A stretch of 64,000 nt of DNA, from assembly GCF_029867415.1 (NCBI RefSeq), contig NC_081180.1, positions 230,826,114 to 230,890,113 of the forward strand, given 5' to 3'. The notes below the pieces were generated by a model. That model saw only the letters and a list, made by a program, of their open reading frames with translations, had not been told where the DNA came from and made no database searches. This DNA is from Vicia villosa (Eukaryota; Streptophyta; Magnoliopsida; Fabales; Fabaceae). Both the position numbers and the translations under genes were made by a program. Shown in pieces: positions 11,824 through 23,648 of this stretch (position 1 is the stretch's first letter; each line of letters begins with the position of its first letter).

Positions 11824-11916
11824 CCTCCACTCTTTCACACAATTCACTCAAATCCTTCTCCACTCACCAAATCCTAAAAACTCAACTTAAACCCTAACTT
11901 TCAACTCCTTTCAACA

Positions 11917-13003
11917 ATGGCACCCAAAGTTTCAAGAAGTGCAAAGGGAAAGAACAAAATGGGAGAGACAAGTGAAGATCCTCAAGAGATCCAACCAACG
12001 GTCAAGAGTCGGAGACTCACATTCAACATCCGGAGTCGAAAACTCCTTGCGGCAAAATACGGTAAACTACCCGATTTCCCTAATCACAGCTTCAATTTTC
12101 CGAGTAGACTAGCTAATGCAGGGGTAGCTAATTTTGTGCTTGACCATGGTGATTATTATCCGGATTTGGTTAGAGAGTTTTACCACAATCTTAGGATAGT
12201 AACCGATGAATTTGATGATTTCACATAATTGTCAAAAGTTTCAAATAAGGAAATATGCTTAGATGTTGAGGAATTTGGAAGAGTGTTAGGAATTCCATCT
12301 CAAGGCTTAGTGCTCCTTCAAGGTAACATACCGGAGGATTGGCAACCGTATAGTAAGATTGATGTTTTTGTGGATATGTGCCGACCAACTCAACGCGAGT
12401 CAGTTCGCCAACAGCTTGCTATCAAGTTTAACATGTTCGGTTCAAGCTTATCGGTGAGTGATAGGATGCTCCATCTTATCATTGCTTATGTTTTATTTCC
12501 AAAGAATTCTAACCATTCCAGGGTCAATGAGTTCGAGTTGATGGTTTTGCTTGCTCTAAGGCGGGTCATTGAAGTCAATTGGGCGCTTTCAATTATGCGC
12601 CACATGCAGCTTATGGCTTCCCTTAAAGGAGGCTTACCTTATGCAAGGGCCATCTCTCATATTGTTCGGAATGCTGGTGTTCTCCTCCAACGGGAACCAA
12701 AGAAAAATATGGATGAACAAGAGTGTGCTATCACCACCGCTACCGCTCTTAAAAATACGGAAGAGTCCCGAAGGTGGATACACAATGGATATGATGTTTT
12801 CCAAGCTTTGTTCTATTCAAACATCCATTGATAACAACAAGAGGGAGAATAACTATGAGCATAACCTTATGAGAAGACAAATGCGGGAAATTCAACGGAC
12901 TCAAAGGCGTATCTTAGCTCATTATGAGGGAGAGGAAGGAAGTGATGAAGAAGAAGAAGAACAAGAGGATGATGATGAAGAACACATGGATGAAAGTGAC
13001 TAA
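11917..13003 (+). pseudogene. Extra downstream ORF of the copia element, plant-transposon-protein-like
   Basis: This is the third-position ORF of SIRE-type elements, in the place where env-like genes sit. The frame opens with a basic Ser/Lys-rich head, followed by a domain with VREFYHNL (near 90) and RQQLAIKFNMFG and SVSDRMLHLIIAYVLFP segments. This resembles proteins labelled putative plant transposon protein, and I would not call it an envelope glycoprotein because I see no signal peptide or transmembrane anchor. The frame has one in-frame TAA at 12226-12228 and ends with TGA at 12829. A one-base shift near 12825 would add a coiled-coil-like, very acidic tail ending at 13003. The stop and shift in an element with almost identical LTRs are odd. 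Function is unknown. Confidence 0.65.
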
Positions 13004-13459
13004 ATTATGTGTTTTAATTTCTATGTAATGTTTTCTTTCTATTATTCGTATTTTACTTATGTTTTCTAGACAATGTTCCATTTATGTTCGTGATGTTTAG
13101 GACTATTTATGTTTGTGTGTTGTAATCGTAAAAGACTACGTTTCGTATCGTTTAAATTTATGTTTGTGTTGAATTTATGTTTGTGTTATTTTTCATATAC
13201 TTTTTATCTTTTTCCCCATCCTTTTTGATAATAACAAAGGGGGAGAAGAATATGCATGTGTTTTTGTTGTTGTTTTTGTTTCAAAGAAAAATGCAGGCCA
13301 TTGTTAAAATTATCAAATGAAACTCATCACCATAAATCAAGGAATCATGGATTTAGGGGGAGTCTCTAACATAGGGGGAGCCTTGCAATGTTCAACATAA
13401 ACACAAAGCACAAAAACAACTTTTTCAAAACATTTTCAAGACTTGGTTGTCATCATCAA
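13004..13459 (+). other. Copia 3' non-coding region
   Basis: T-rich sequence after the second ORF. AAAGGGGGAGAA and TAGGGGGAG purine runs at about 13238-13250 and 13354-13380 resemble extra polypurine tracts. No coding potential is seen. Confidence 0.6.
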
Positions 13460-13471
13460 AAAGGGGGAGAA
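13460..13471 (+). other. Copia polypurine tract
   Basis: AAAAGGGGGAGAA immediately precedes the 3' LTR start at 13472 and is the expected plus-strand primer. Confidence 0.85.
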
Positions 13472-14756
13472 TGTAAATGCAAGCTTCTCAAGCATAGTGT
13501 GTTTTGATGAAGACAATATGGACATCAAGCTTTTATAAAGGATGTGCAAAAAGAATTTCAAGTATCAAGCAAAAATACATCATTTCAAAGTCTTGAAGAA
13601 TTTGTGAAGATTCAAGGATCAAGCTAAAATGTCAAAGGTATAAACAATACTCACTTTGACATATAATTGTTCACAAATATATTTTCATGCATATCATAAT
13701 CATACTACAAAGTGTCATCCCTCAAAAGTTCATTTAAAACCTTTTTCATAGTTAAAATTCAAAATAAAGGTTTTAGGAACCGGGTTGTCCCTATGGGGGA
13801 ACCGGTTCCCAGCATTCTCTTTTTTCAGCATTCTGTGGTTTACTATGGGGAACCGGGTTGTCCCTATGCAGGAACCGGTTCCCACGTTCAAAATTCAAAT
13901 TTTCTGCTGTAACGTTCAGCAGGAACCGGGTTGTCCCAGGCAGGAACCGGTTCCTACTGAACCAGTGTGTTTTTTCATTGCATGATCTTATTCAAACGAA
14001 TTCTTTTTCATACCACTTGATCATTGCATTGTTTCATGGAAAAATAACCATTCAAAGAGGTGTTTAACACACTATAAATTCTACATATTTCAAAATCATT
14101 ATTCACCTTCTTCATTAACAATTCATACTCATAAATTTCATTATTTCCAAGTGTCCACAAACCAGAATTTTTATATGAAACTTTCTACACACATTTTCAT
14201 AGAGAATTCATTCAAAGTTTCATGCATACATTATTGTGAACACTTATATTCAGTTTGAGAATTGTTTATTTGAAGAAGAAGATCAATCCAAGATTGATAG
14301 TGCTATACAAACTTCATCTAAATCTCTTGTAAAAGTTCAAAGAAAATTATCTCCTTACTATCCAGGATTGTTGGAAGTAAGTGGTGTGTTTGAAGAGGAT
14401 TGTTCTTCATTCACATTAGTGTTGATTGATCTTAAAGGTATTAAGAACCTTTGATCACCCTATAGGTTAGATAGTAGGCATAGGCTTGTACAATAATTCT
14501 AACTATAGTGAAATCTCTTTCGTGTTTGAAAGGGGACTGGAGTACTCTCGGATTGTGAGGGGAACCAGTATATATCGTTGCGTTCTTTACTTTTCCGCAC
14601 TTTATTGCATTCATCACCATTACCAAAGAAAAGAAAAGAACCTTACAAAAACCTTCAAACACTTAACCAAAAATTATTAGAAGTATTCTCATAAAACCGA
14701 TTAAATTTTTGAAAACCTAATTCACCCCCCCTCTTAGGCGCAATCTTATACTTACA
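13472..14756 (+). repeat. 3' LTR of the SIRE-like copia element
   Basis: This 1285-bp copy is offset by 7774 from the 5' LTR and is identical by eye except for G at 14551 where the 5' LTR has A. It includes the dyad array (13776-13958) and TATAAA at 14073-14078. It is followed by the TCCTT duplication at 14757-14761. Confidence 0.95.
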
Positions 14757-15372
14757 TCCTTTCTCTTGGCCTTTCAATATTTCCTTCTTCCCCGAATTTA
14801 GCGATTCAGCTATACTTCCACATCGAGGTATCTCTATACCTGTAAGCTATTCACACTCTCACCAAAGCTCTCGGGTTAAAGTGTTTGCACTCAATAATCA
14901 AAGCATGCAAAGTCAGCTCAAAGGTTTGTATAACATTTATCTCCATCTCATACACACACGACACATACTTTTTGAGGTCTTTCAAGGTTGTAACGGGGCT
15001 AAGGGACAAGGTGGGATGAACAAACAAACGGAAAAACTAGTGGCTTTTGGATCAGCATCAGAGTTGCTACTTCGATCACTGTGTTATTTCACTGTTCCCA
15101 ATCATAAACGTCGGACACCGTTTCTTAAGATTCTTGAATTACTACTCATGTATTTCTTTGAGCATATCTTTTCTTTCACAGCTTCATTTTCAGATCAAAT
15201 CCTCCTATAGGTAAGTGCTTTTGTACTTATCATTTCTTTTCTCTTTTTTTTCACTTTTCTCTATATTATCCCTTTTTTTTTTGCACTTACCTACTCTTTT
15301 CTGTTTTCGGTGTACCGACCCCAAACTTAAATTGTTTCACAGATCAAAATCAACACCCTTATCTAAGCATGT
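14757..15372 (-). other. Athila 3' non-coding segment between the copia and Ogre-A insertions
   Basis: This is the interior of the Athila element, continuing from 5697. It includes 'ggttgtaacggggctaaggg' near 14988. A second CCCCAAACTT (polypurine tract on the minus strand) lies at 15319-15328. The segment ends with CATGT, the left duplication of Ogre-A. No coding region is seen. Confidence 0.7.
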
Positions 15373-16201
15373 TGTCATACCCCCAAATTTGCCCATCCCA
15401 TTTCTCTTATTCAAGCTCATACCAAAGTGCAATGCTAAAAAACACACCCTCCTAAACAATGGCTCAAGAAGTTAGGGTTTTGAGTTCTCTAAAGAAAATC
15501 AATGAATCAAAGTCTCCAATGCATTTAATATGGCTTATGATGTTTCAAACTATCTCCATGATAAAATTCAGGTTTCAATTCCAAGGATTGACCACTCAAT
15601 TGCTCAGAAAGTCAACAGTCGACTGGTTTGACCTAAAAGTCAACTGTGGTCAAAGTACAGTCAAAACTCCTGATTTTTTGTCAACAACCTTATTTTGAAG
15701 TATCATTCATCATTTGATCAAGGATTGATCACGATTCATCAAGAAAAGATCAGAAATCAACAAAACCTAAAAGTTTCTAAATTAGGGTTTCATAGGAGAA
15801 TGTCAACTGAACTTTGACTAGCCATAACTTCCACATGGAACATCAGAAATTTCCCATTCAAAGCTAATTTCGAAGGGAATTTACTTCTCTAAAAGTTTGT
15901 CTCTCACAAGCCAAGTCCAAAAATTCTTCATTAAAGAGATATGGATTAAAAGATTATAGGTCCTTTTTGAAAGTCAACCAAAAGCAATTTTTCGTCAAAG
16001 CCCATATCATCAAGATAAAATCCTCAAATGGAAAAAAGCTTCCAAAGCGGCTTGTAGAGGACATCTTGAGGTTTTCAAAAAGCCCTAGAACTCTTCCATA
16101 TCTTAAAAATTGTGGGAGATATGCCTTGTCAAAGTTGGACAATTTTGAGAAGAAAAATGAGAAATAAAAGGCTCAAAACTGAATCTTTTTGCAAAGGGAC
16201 C

Positions 16202-18066
16202 GTAATGTCTTGGTTCATATTTTCCAAATGGTGAATCTAATGACCATGGGACCAATTTCATTTGAAAGATAATTGAATTTCCTTCAAAATGAGCTTTGGT
16301 TTGAATTTTTTGGATGAAGGGTGAGAGAGTTATGACCAGTCAAAGTTCAATTGACTTTTTAGGAGAAAACCCTAATTTTGAAACTTAGGGTTTTGCTGAT
16401 TTTTGATCTTTCCTTGATGAATTATGATCAACCAATGATCAAATGATGAATCTTTTGACAAAATATGGATGTTGACAAAAAATTTCATTTTTGACTGTCT
16501 GTTGACTTTTCGGTCAAACTGGTCGTCTGTTGACTGTTTGAGCTGCTGACTGTGCGTCTGAGCGAATTGAAATTTGAAAATTTGTATGGTGGTACTTTGA
16601 GATATATGGAGGTCCATGAAATCCATTTGAAGTCTCATAAAACTTGTTCTCCTGAAAAAAACAAGAAACCCTAGTTAGGGACTATTTGTGTAGGAGACAA
16701 TTAAGCGTACCTGATTTTTGTGCAGTGCTGAGCCTCTGCTAATCATGTGATATTCAGAAGACTTCTAGAACAAAAATCTTGGAATTTTGAAATTCAAAAG
16801 TTTGATTTGATTGATGGTACAAAACACTGAGAATTGTACTGTCAGCGGGTTTGACTGTCAACTGACTGTTCAGGCATTAACGTAGCGGTTAAAGTGAAAA
16901 TTCAACAGTCAAAGTTAATTTTTTCTTTTTTTGTTTTTTTGTTGTGTTAATGGTGAAAATTTATTTACATGAGTTGTTAGAAAAACACAAACATCATAAA
17001 TAAATAATGTATACTGTACGCGAGCGAAATTACCGATAATAACCCTGAAAAACATTTAATGCACAGAAAATAAATATTTAACTGGCAGAAAACACACAAA
17101 ATATTATCTTAATAATTAAACAACAATATGACAAATAGTACGACATTTAATACTGACAGTACAAATATTACATAATATAATGAACAGTACGACAAATAAA
17201 CGGTATATTATTTAAAAAACAAAAGATACGACAAACTTTAAGAATGACGATTAATAACCCATGCTATAAATAATAACATATAGATGATTGGGAGTGTAAA
17301 CAACCCAGGTCCGCGTTTTTCAGGACTATGCAGACAGAAGAAGGACATGATTACCACCACGACGGTGATGACCATAAGAAAACACGTTTCCATCCGCTTC
17401 GCCATTCTTGCCGGGGAAGAAGAGAGAATGAATATGATGTAGAAATTTTGAGGGATGAGTTAGAATTTGATGTGAGATTTTATGGAAAAAATGAGATGTA
17501 TTTATAGAATGAAAAGAAGGATAGAGACGTTGGGGAATGAGGTGATTCCGTACAAAAAAGGAAAATTTGAGTGGTAGTAGGATTTGAAAGAAAGTGTATG
17601 GTAGGGTTTGCAAAGAGAGATATAGAATAAAGTTAGGATTTGATTTTGAAAGTAAGATATTTGAAAAGAAAGGAAAAGATTTTTGAAAATAATAGAATAT
17701 AGTACAAAAATTATTGGGAAACAAAAAATTAATAATAATTTACTTGTTACCAGTACAGTCTGAATCCCCGGACTCTGCGCCTGCAAAAAGATTTAATTCT
17801 GTACCAATTGCGTCAATACTATTTATCTGCAAATAAATCTCAAATAAACAGCGTGTGTGAAATGATAAACAGTAATTGGCGTTTGCGAAAGAATAAATTC
17901 AACAGCGAGCCAAAATACCGTATAAGAAAAATTCTAAAAACCGAGTGTTCATAAAATCAGGATATTTATGGAATAAAATCCAAGATTATATGAAACTCCC
18001 AATTTTTAGACAGAAGTCTGTTGCCTTCTTTCTGAAAAAGATGCGGGCAAATTTTGGGGTATAACA
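16202..18066 (-). mobile_element. Solo LTR of another Ogre/Tat family inside the Ogre-A LTR
   Basis: The right-hand Ogre-A LTR is continuous where this 1865-bp block sits in the left one. GGACC flanks it at 16197-16201 and 18067-18071. Its right end is the reverse complement of TGTTATACCCC, the Ogre LTR start. The left end GTAATG looks like a terminal TGTAATG that lost one T. A minus-strand TATA box (TATAAATA) lies at 17499-17507. The left part (16300-16700) aligns by eye with the U3 region of the Ogre-B LTR near 49600-50040, but the 1.3 kb next to the LTR start does not, so the family is mosaic. Short ORFs inside (for example 17326-17786, minus) are Phe/Leu-rich and not convincing. Confidence 0.85.
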
Positions 18067-18418
18067 GGACCCAATCTTCCTTGGCCCAATCTTCACTCTA
18101 AAGTTATCCAAGGCCTCAAGATTCAATTGTCATGAAATTGTTTGGTTTATTTGATTTATTATGAATTTTTATTCATTTAAAAATAATTAAAATTAAGTAA
18201 ATCAATAAAAAAATCAAAGATTATGATTAGGATATCTTTGAACCAATTTCAATCAACAATTATATCACATAATTAACCCAATTTCGTGCATATTGAAATT
18301 GAAAGAGATTGAACCAATATTGGACCAAATTTGGAAGCTTTTATGAATCAAATTTCTCCAAATTGCAATTTAAGATTCAACAAGATTCTTTCAAGTTTTA
18401 TTTGCCCTAATTCAACCT

Positions 18419-18425
18419 TATATAT
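18419..18425 (+). promoter_or_regulatory. Predicted TATA box of the Ogre-A 5' LTR
   Basis: The CCTTATATATACATA context is followed by AGAGGCAAGGGGACGA. The same TATA plus GAGGCA arrangement is found in the Ogre-A right LTR (28641), Ogre-B (48905-48912, minus) and Ogre-C (55782-55792, minus). Confidence 0.6.
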
Positions 18426-19094
18426 ACATATAACAAATCCAGAGGCAAGGGGACGAGTTCATAAGGATTGGCAGGCAAGGGAATCAGTTCAAAAGCTCAA
18501 AGAATTTCAAGAAAAATCTTGAATTCGGTTAGAGAGATTGGAGGGGATTCAAAGACATTTGAAGGCTTAAACATGTTCAGGAAGCATTCTTGATCATTCC
18601 TCAATCAATATCCAGGCCTAAATCACACGGAATTGTAAGCACCAGGCCAAGGTTTACTCTTTAATTTTCAAACTCGATTCCTTTAATCCATGTACAATTA
18701 GTGTTTTTCGATGGCATATTTATGTTTACAATGATGTTACAATGCTTTCTGGAATGTTTAATTGATGTTTAAGTGCAGGCATGGCAATCCACCATGGTTA
18801 CGGTTCCATGTTCATGACTTGGGGCCATTAGGATAGAGGATAAATTAGCCAAAATTAATGGTACCATTGGATTCAGTGAATGATTTCTAGTCGATCCATG
18901 GCCTTAGTCTTGGTGTACCATTCGTTTTTGCTGAGTTTTGAAATGCAGGACCTATGGAGACGTTTAAAAACCGTGGGAAAAAAGTCTGGTTCGAAAAGCT
19001 TGAGGGAGGAAGATGACGAGTGCAGCGCGCGCGTTTCCAGATTCAAAAAAGCCCAGTTTTCCTTATTAACAATTTTGTTGCATTATTTTTCAAT

Positions 19095-19170
19095 TAATCA
19101 ACAAAGCGCGTTTGGGAAGGCACTCTGTTTGGCAAATGGCAAGGCACTGGTTCGATCCTCATCTCACGCA
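19095..19170 (+). other. tRNA-like box B segment in the Ogre-A LTR
   Basis: GGTTCGATCC at 19149-19158 is a perfect tRNA box B/T-loop sequence. An A-box-like CTCTGTTTGGC lies about 30 bases upstream. The right LTR keeps it at 29187-29196. The Ogre-B and Ogre-C LTRs have corresponding segments. It is not a functional tRNA. Confidence 0.5.
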
Positions 19171-21207
19171 TTATTTTTCAATATTTTGTTTCAATGGATC
19201 CTGTGCAGGTGCCCCACGCGTAACCTTGATATATCTTTAGATCTCCACCATCCAGTCCTTCCCATAATCAGAATCAACGCTTGAGAAACGCAGCCCCACG
19301 ATAGACCCTCAACAGGCGCCACACCTAATCACAGAGCTAAGCTTTCTTTTCTTTTTCTAAATTCTTTTTATTTTTTCTTTTATTCTAATTGTTTTATTTT
19401 CTGTTCAACTACCAAACTTTTTTTTTTCAATCTTTTTTTTATCCTTTTAAATCAACAATTTTTATTTTAATAATTATTTTAAATTAGATAATAATTAGCT
19501 TATTAATTTTTATTAGATTAATTTATTTTATTTTTTAAGAGCAATTAGAATAATTAATTTGATTAACTTAGTTTTAATTTAGGTTTTGATTAATAATCTT
19601 AATTTAGGTTTTAATTAATAATTTAGGCAAATAAATTAGGATCTATAAAAAGAATTTAATCAGGGTTAGCTAAATTTTAAAATTAATTAGGTTAAAAAAC
19701 CAATAATTAATTTTTAGGTTTGTTAGCCTCGATTCATTTTGAAACCCTAGTAGCCATAGGTTTTTAGGTAGATGTCATCCATTAACTTAGTGTCTTTTCT
19801 CATAAAACCCTATTCCCTAGAAATCAGGGTTTACCCTCTCTTCAAAACTTTTTGTTTGCCTTGCCTTTATTTATTCTATTAACCTGGTTGTCTTAATCAA
19901 TTATGTGTTTCGATCTTTAATGCACTAAAAATTTCTCTGCTTTGTGTCTGACTTTTCGGGGTTAACCAAGATCCTCCGGCTACGCGCCATACCAGATCGA
20001 AAAGCTAAGTTCTAATTTCTTTTCTTGTTTAAACATCGTTTTATTTTATTTTGCCTTTTTGCCCAAAATAGGGTTTGCCTCAAATAGTCAATGAATTACT
20101 CCTACACTCACCCCTCGTATTTTTCCTTCATTGATTTTCAGGGTTAACCAACCGGTTAAAGCTCAAACCTTAGGTAACCCTAAACTCATTCTTCCGATAT
20201 TATTACTTGTGTTTAACCTATTTTTTATTGGGTTATATTATTGCTCTTTCCCCCTTCCCCATGGCTATATATTTTGTAACTGCACCTGGTTTGTATTGCT
20301 TGGCCTTGAAGGCACTTAAATTGTTGTGCATTATATTATAACTGTGTGGTTAGTAATTCTAGGGTGTGCAATTCTGAACAGAATTAGAATAACTAATTTA
20401 CAGGATAATATATCTGAATCAACCACGTGATTATGCACCCACACACCTTTTATGGTAACCTTTCTTGTTGCCTGTTGCATGTTGCCTTGTTTGTTACAGA
20501 ATAGTCAAGTCCCTCGGATTCCGAGGATGCCTCAACAAATGTTGCCCCCAGTTCATTCTTATCACAAAAAGATCATAAGTCCCTTCGATGTTGCCTTCGT
20601 TTATATGATCTCGTCCCTCGAGGTTGCCTATGATATGATGTGATAGTCCCTTTCGATTATTGAGGCGTCCTCTTTGGTTGCCTAAAATGACTGTTCTATC
20701 CTTACCTTAGACTATCTGCCCTCTTTATGGCAAGGGACAGTCTTATGGTGAACGAACTCTCGATGACCCTTTAAACCTCCAATAAAAGGACTTCCTTCCC
20801 TCCTATGGTATGGATAGCCCTGAAAGGCTAAAAGAATTTTTATGATTTTAAGGTAATTACCTCCTAATTGCTTGCTCTGGTTTAAATTCTTTTTACCTTT
20901 TTTTATGAAAAACCTTCAAAAAGGCTACCCTTATTAACAAGCTAAAGTCCTTATTCCAATGCTTTTCTATACATTTCTAAACTTTTGAAAACAAGTGAGC
21001 CAAGAAATTAAGAGCCCGTGGAAAACCATGGATGCAAAGGGTTCCTTACACCTTCCCTTTGTATAAATTACCCCCCAAACTCAAAATTTCTTTTAAAAGG
21101 TTTTTCCTATTCTTTTAGCCTTTCTATATATTGGATAAAATAAAAGTCGGTGGTGACTCTTGCTGTCCGCAACATGTCTTTAAAGTCTGTTCACCGTATT
21201 ACAGAAC

Positions 21208-21225
21208 TGGCGACTCTACTGGGGA
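21208..21225 (+). other. Ogre-A primer binding site (tRNA-Arg type)
   Basis: TGGCGACTCTACTGGGGA begins four bases after the LTR end at 21203. It is one base from the TGGCGACTCCACTGGGGA site known from Ogre/Tat elements. Confidence 0.85.
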
Positions 21226-21944
21226 TTTTTCGAATAAAAGAGGGGTTACCTTAAAAGTTTAGGATCACTTAAATGTTTTCCATTGTTTGCTTTGTTTACT
21301 TTATTCTTCAGGGCTGTTTTGGGAATTAAATGAAGGACGAATCCTACACCCGGATTCAAGTACACCTAAGATAGGAAGTGGCATAGTCATGGTGAGTTCC
21401 TTCATGTATGTGGAGGATTGGTCAATATGAGAGCTCACACTTAAGTTAGGCCTCTATGGGTGTTTGCATTCTTCTCTTGTATGAGGGAGGTTCGTGCGAA
21501 TGTCCGTGGGTGAGTCGGAGCTTAAGGACCTTTAGTTACCTTTAACCCATCTTGACTTTTAGGAACGTAGTGGGGGAACTACTCTTGATGTATGTTATGG
21601 GCATAGTCGCTACCCGATACTACAGCTCAGATAGGTTCTTTCTCAAAGTATCATTGCATGGTATGTATGTATCATGTTCGAGGGTGCTTTAGGAGGGCTG
21701 ACAATTCTGGGTAACTCGGTAGAACCCGTTGCTGATATCATCCTTATCCTTAGAAGTGCCTTTGGGGAAGGGTACCTCACCTGGTCAACCCCACGCAAGC
21801 CAAGCCTAAGAAGATTGTGTGATTTGTGTGGACTTATTTGTGTTTGTGTATCATGCATACATGAATCATTCAAGCATATCATGACTAACCCATTTCAAGG
21901 AATTAAAGGATCTTAACGGTATGCTGTTTTGTAGCTTTTTGAAT
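21226..21944 (+). other. Ogre-A 5' leader
   Basis: Non-coding leader between the primer site and ORF1. I see no repeat or domain. Short ORFs on both strands around 21643-21916 overlap each other and are not supported. Confidence 0.6.
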
Positions 21945-23420
21945 ATGGAAATCAAAGTTCGTAAACCGTTCTTCCTTAATTTCAAGAAAGTGCCTACGCC
22001 ATTGAAGGTTTTTTATGACAACATTTCTGGTTCTCTCAGATTCAGTGAGTCTCTCAACATGCTTATAAGTTTGGTGTGAACTAATGTGGATGAAATTCTT
22101 CTCAATACTATGATTCAGTTTTATGATCCTCTGCTACATTGCTTCACCTTCAGAGATTTTCAGTTGGTACCATCCTTGGAGGAGTTCTCGTACTTGCTGG
22201 GACTTCCTATACTTGATCGGATTCCTTATACTAGTAAATAAAAAGACCCTAAATGGGAAGACATTGCTTCTGCCCTACACCTACCAAAAGCTGAAATTGA
22301 GAAGGTTTGGATTAGTAAGAAAGAATATTCTGGATTACCTCTTGACTTCCTCTACGAAAAGGCGGAGATTTTTGCTAAGGCTTCAACCATGGATGCTTTA
22401 GAGGGTGTTTTATCTTTACTAATTTATGGGCAAGTATTATTCCACCATTATGATAAAATTATTGATGTGGCTGCTATCAAGATATTCCTCAGTAAGAATC
22501 CCGTTCCTACTCTACTCGATGGCTTGTTACATTCTATCCATTTTCGAGCGTCAAAAAGGAAAGGTTGTATTCTTGGATGTGCTCCTCTATTACATAAGTG
22601 GTTTATTTCGCACTTACCCCGCTCCGTAAGAAAGAGTGAAGAAGGTTTAACTTGGGCTCAGAGAATTATGAAGCTTTCTTTTGACGACATCACCTGGTAT
22701 CAAAAGGAGTTTGAGAGAACTTTGTTGTTTGATTGTTGTGGAGAATTCCCAAACATAGCTCTTCTTGGTGTTCATGGAGGAATAACATATAATCCTATTT
22801 TTGCTCGACATCAGTTCGGTTTCGCTTTAAAAGAAAAGTCGTGTTCCTTATATATTAGTGCAGAATATTTTAGCTATGATTCTGATGAAGCTACGAAAAG
22901 AGATCTCTTCATTAAAGCCTGTTCAAAAGTAAAGAAAGTTGGTGCAAAAGACATAGGGAGGAGAAACTACATCCCATTAGGCCCATACTTCCAATGGATC
23001 TATGACAGAGTTGTGGAGTTTGGGATGCCATACCCATCTGATACGCCTATAGTACTAAGAATAGCTCCTCCTGCTGTTCCGGTTGCGTTTGTGCCATATG
23101 TCCCTGCTCGAAACTAAGATCTTGTTGCAACTGTTAACCAATTAAAGAGAGAAAGGGATGACTTTCAGAGACGTTTGCGAGAAGCTGAAGCTGAAAAAGA
23201 AGTATTGATAGCAAATGCTAAAGAGCGAGAGACTTTACTTGACTATTTTTCTCGCAAATGGAAGATTGAATATTTTGTTTCCCCATATCAGATCAATTCA
23301 TGGGAGGGGGAAATTTCCAGGCTTATCCAAGAAAGAGAAGAAATGATCAAGGCACACATGGAAGAAGTCAGGACTTTGAAAAAGAAGCGTTGTCAAGAAG
23401 ACAAAAGTCCCAGATTTTAG
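21945..23420 (+). pseudogene. Ogre ORF1-type gene (DUF7745-like), three in-frame stops
   Basis: Ogre elements carry an extra ORF upstream of gag. From ATG 21945 one frame reads 491 codons to TAG 23418-23420, interrupted by TGA 22077, TAA 22239 and TAA 23115. The body includes LDRIPY, GQVLFHHYDKIIDVAA and an LGVHGGITYNP region. These resemble the plant proteins annotated with the DUF7745 domain; the domain name is from memory of the family. The C-terminal 100 residues (from 23118) are Glu/Lys/Arg-rich heptads, a likely coiled coil. All three stops could be single transitions from Gln or Arg codons or single changes from Glu. The biochemical function is unknown. It lies about 0.7 kb after the primer site and 228 bp before the next ORF. 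Confidence 0.75.
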
Positions 23421-23427
23421 ATTTCTA

Positions 23428-23429
<2 letters not shown>

Positions 23430-23458
<29 letters not shown>

Positions 23459-23461
23459 TAT
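23430..23461 (+). repeat. (TTA)n microsatellite
   Basis: About ten TTA/ATT triplets just after ORF1 of Ogre-A. Confidence 0.9.
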
Positions 23462-23648
23462 TTCTTTCTTTTTTTGCATCTTCACTTTGATGTAACCAAA
23501 GGATTATGACCATATGAATTCGTAACTTAATTAATAATAATGTTTTTTCCTTTTGTTTGAATATGTGTTAAAATCCTTTTAGTTCCTTGAAAACATTGCA
23601 TACGCATACGCATAATCATTCATTGCATCACAGGTTTTCATAATACAG

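Larger units (their letters stand above)
11275..11916 (+). other. Copia inter-ORF region between gag-pol and the second ORF
   Basis: This is 640 bp of non-coding sequence. It contains an inverted-orientation dyad array (11429-11541), a pyrimidine-rich stretch with many CAC/CTC triplets, a TATATAAT sequence at 11816-11823 and a C/A/T-rich leader ending at the ATG at 11917. The layout looks like an internal promoter plus 5' leader. Confidence 0.6.
5698..14756 (+). mobile_element. Complete young SIRE-like Ty1/copia retrotransposon
   Basis: This is a 9059-bp element with two 1285-bp LTRs (5698-6982, 13472-14756) and a TCCTT duplication at 5693-5697 and 14757-14761. It has a Met-tRNA-type primer site, one uninterrupted gag-pol ORF, an extra downstream ORF and a polypurine tract. 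The LTRs run TGTAAATG...ACTTACA. I saw a single difference between them (A at 6777, G at 14551). The size, the single gag-pol ORF and the additional ORF fit the SIRE/Maximus lineage, which is an inference from layout. Of the complete elements here it is by far the youngest and may be transcription-competent. Confidence 0.95.
15373..21203 (+). repeat. 5' LTR of Ogre-A
   Basis: The LTR is 5831 bp including a nested reverse solo LTR at 16202-18066. It also keeps a 183-bp segment (18790-18972) missing from the other LTR. A TATATATA promoter motif is at 18419-18425. A tRNA-like box B is at 19149-19158. The 3' third has a degenerate 'GTCCCTCG...TTGCC' repeat region (20505-20700). It ends TTACA at 21203. 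Confidence 0.92.

Noticed and set aside
11917..13003. Envelope glycoprotein gene of a plant endogenous retrovirus
   Set aside because: Position is env-like, but I see no signal peptide, furin-like site or transmembrane anchor. Sequence resembles plant transposon protein domains.
17326..17786. Hydrophobic membrane protein on the minus strand
   Set aside because: Phe/Leu/Ser-rich translation of AT-rich LTR sequence inside the solo LTR. Two overlapping frames are open.
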